Shown here one piece after another: positions 5,324-5,965 of a stretch of DNA of 5,965 bases (position 1 is the stretch's first letter; each line of letters begins with the position of its first letter). The stretch spans positions 1-5,965 of the forward strand of contig CAUVDV010000138.1 in assembly GCA_963550755.1 (NCBI GenBank). Reading direction: 5' to 3'. The position numbers were made by a program, and so were the translations under genes. The stretch comes from W11650 sp963550755. Its GTDB lineage: Bacteria; Bacillota; Clostridia; Lachnospirales; Vallitaleaceae. The notes under the pieces were generated by a model that was not told the origin of the DNA, ran no database searches, and worked only from the letters and a program-made list of their open reading frames with translations.

Positions 5324-5965
5324 AAACAGCAATCAGCGCCGTATTCTCAGCCTCGTCCGGCAGGCAAAGAAAACCACCAAGGCTGAGATTGCTAAATGCC
5401 TGAAATTGAGTATTCCGACGGTGACAAGCAATATCACGCTGCTGGAAGAAGCCGGATTTTTAAGGCAGTCGGAGGGAGCAGACTCGACCGGCGGCCGGCC
5501 GCCGGCGGTAATTGAGTTTTTGGGTGATTCGTATTATTCGGTGGGGACGGAAATCAAATGGGAAAGTACGGACATTATCATTACGGATTTGAATTACTGC
5601 TGCGTTGCCCGTAAGAAATTGGCAGTTGGCTTAAAGGCGGGGATGGGCAGTGTAATTCAGGCGATGGAAGACTGGCTGGAGCGGAGCATTGCCGCTTTGC
5701 AGCTGCCGGCGGAGAAGATTTTGGGAGTGGGCTTTTCGCTGCATGGCATTGTCGATGAAGAAAGTCTGTGCATCAAGTTTCCCTTTGCCGACCGCTGGTT
5801 TGATTTTTCCCAATATAAAAACAGCTTAAAATGGCCGGTTTTTCTGGAAAATGAAGCCAATCTGGGAGCCAAGGCGGAACTGGAGATTGGGCTTGCTGCC
5901 AGAGAAGCGCATGACATTGTGTTTTTATCAATCAATCAGGGAGTCGGTGCCGGCGTGGTCATCAG
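5286..5965 (+). CDS. ROK-family transcriptional regulator (3' end beyond the window)
   Basis: The frame from ATG 5286 stays open to the window end, giving 226 codons of a protein usually near 380-400 residues. Residues 14-62 are the winged helix-turn-helix: NSNQRRILSLV, then KAEIAKCLKLSIPTVTSNI, then LLEEAGFLRQ. GGRPP (69-73) marks the wing and linker typical of XylR/NagC-type repressors. The ROK sugar-binding domain follows, with VGTEIKWESTDIIITDL, LGVGFSLHGIVD, ENEANLGAKAELEIG (around 188-202) and the glycine-rich GVGAGV at the edge. Where ROK kinases have the catalytic Asp (ENDAN), this protein has E190 (ENEAN), as XylR-type regulators do, so it should bind rather than phosphorylate sugar. 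The zinc-site cysteine motif would lie past the window. Its start overlaps the enolase-family gene by 38 bases. It probably represses this operon, possibly through the inverted repeat at 303-325; an ATG further in is less likely, as it would cut the helix-turn-helix. Confidence 0.9.
   Translation, partial: MIVLQDLSQKLIKNSNQRRILSLVRQAKKTTKAEIAKCLKLSIPTVTSNITLLEEAGFLRQSEGADSTGGRPPAVIEFLGDSYYSVGTEIKWESTDIIITDLNYCCVARKKLAVGLKAGMGSVIQAMEDWLERSIAALQLPAEKILGVGFSLHGIVDEESLCIKFPFADRWFDFSQYKNSLKWPVFLENEANLGAKAELEIGLAAREAHDIVFLSINQGVGAGVVI

Noticed and set aside
1..5965. tRNA, rRNA, CRISPR array, insertion sequence or transposase
   Set aside because: Reading both strands, I saw no tandem spaced repeats, terminal inverted repeats, transposase-like frame or recognisable structural RNA; the window is almost fully occupied by the operon.

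Overview
The window looks like a chromosomal segment from a Gram-positive Firmicute, most likely a Clostridia/Lachnospiraceae-type bacterium. The reasons are a substrate-binding lipoprotein with a short lipobox signal peptide, purine-rich Shine-Dalgarno sites (GGGAGG, AAAGGA, AGGAG), a very AT-rich promoter region with consensus -35 and -10 boxes, and an LplA/LplB/YtcP-type sugar importer, a class common in that group. The organism call is inference; no marker gene is present.

Layout: (1) Bases 1-121 hold the last 39 codons of an unidentified membrane protein. (2) Bases 122-412 are regulatory: a hairpin without a T-tract, several A-tracts, a near-perfect sigma-A promoter (TTGACA, 16 bp, TATAAT), an inverted repeat just downstream of the predicted transcription start, and a good ribosome binding site. 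(3) Five genes follow on the + strand: an extracellular solute-binding lipoprotein (413-2083), an intrinsic terminator (2098-2128) and a structured spacer, two CUT1-type permeases (2274-3206 and 3241-4128), an enolase-superfamily enzyme (4142-5323), and a ROK-family repressor (5286 to beyond the window end), whose start lies inside the enolase gene.

Working model: the lipoprotein captures an unknown sugar or oligosaccharide, and the two permeases import it. No ATPase is encoded here, so a shared MsmK/MsmX-type ATPase elsewhere is the likely partner. The enolase-superfamily enzyme then probably acts on an acidic, carboxylate-bearing sugar derivative, and the ROK protein senses a sugar ligand and regulates the operon. 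The terminator after the first gene is placed so that binding protein is made in excess over permease.

The least ordinary item is the enolase-superfamily enzyme. It keeps the KxK motif and the three metal ligands at muconate-cycloisomerase-like spacing, but has histidine where that subgroup has its second catalytic lysine, and it also lacks the Asp-His dyad of the mandelate racemase subgroup. Its reaction cannot be named from sequence.
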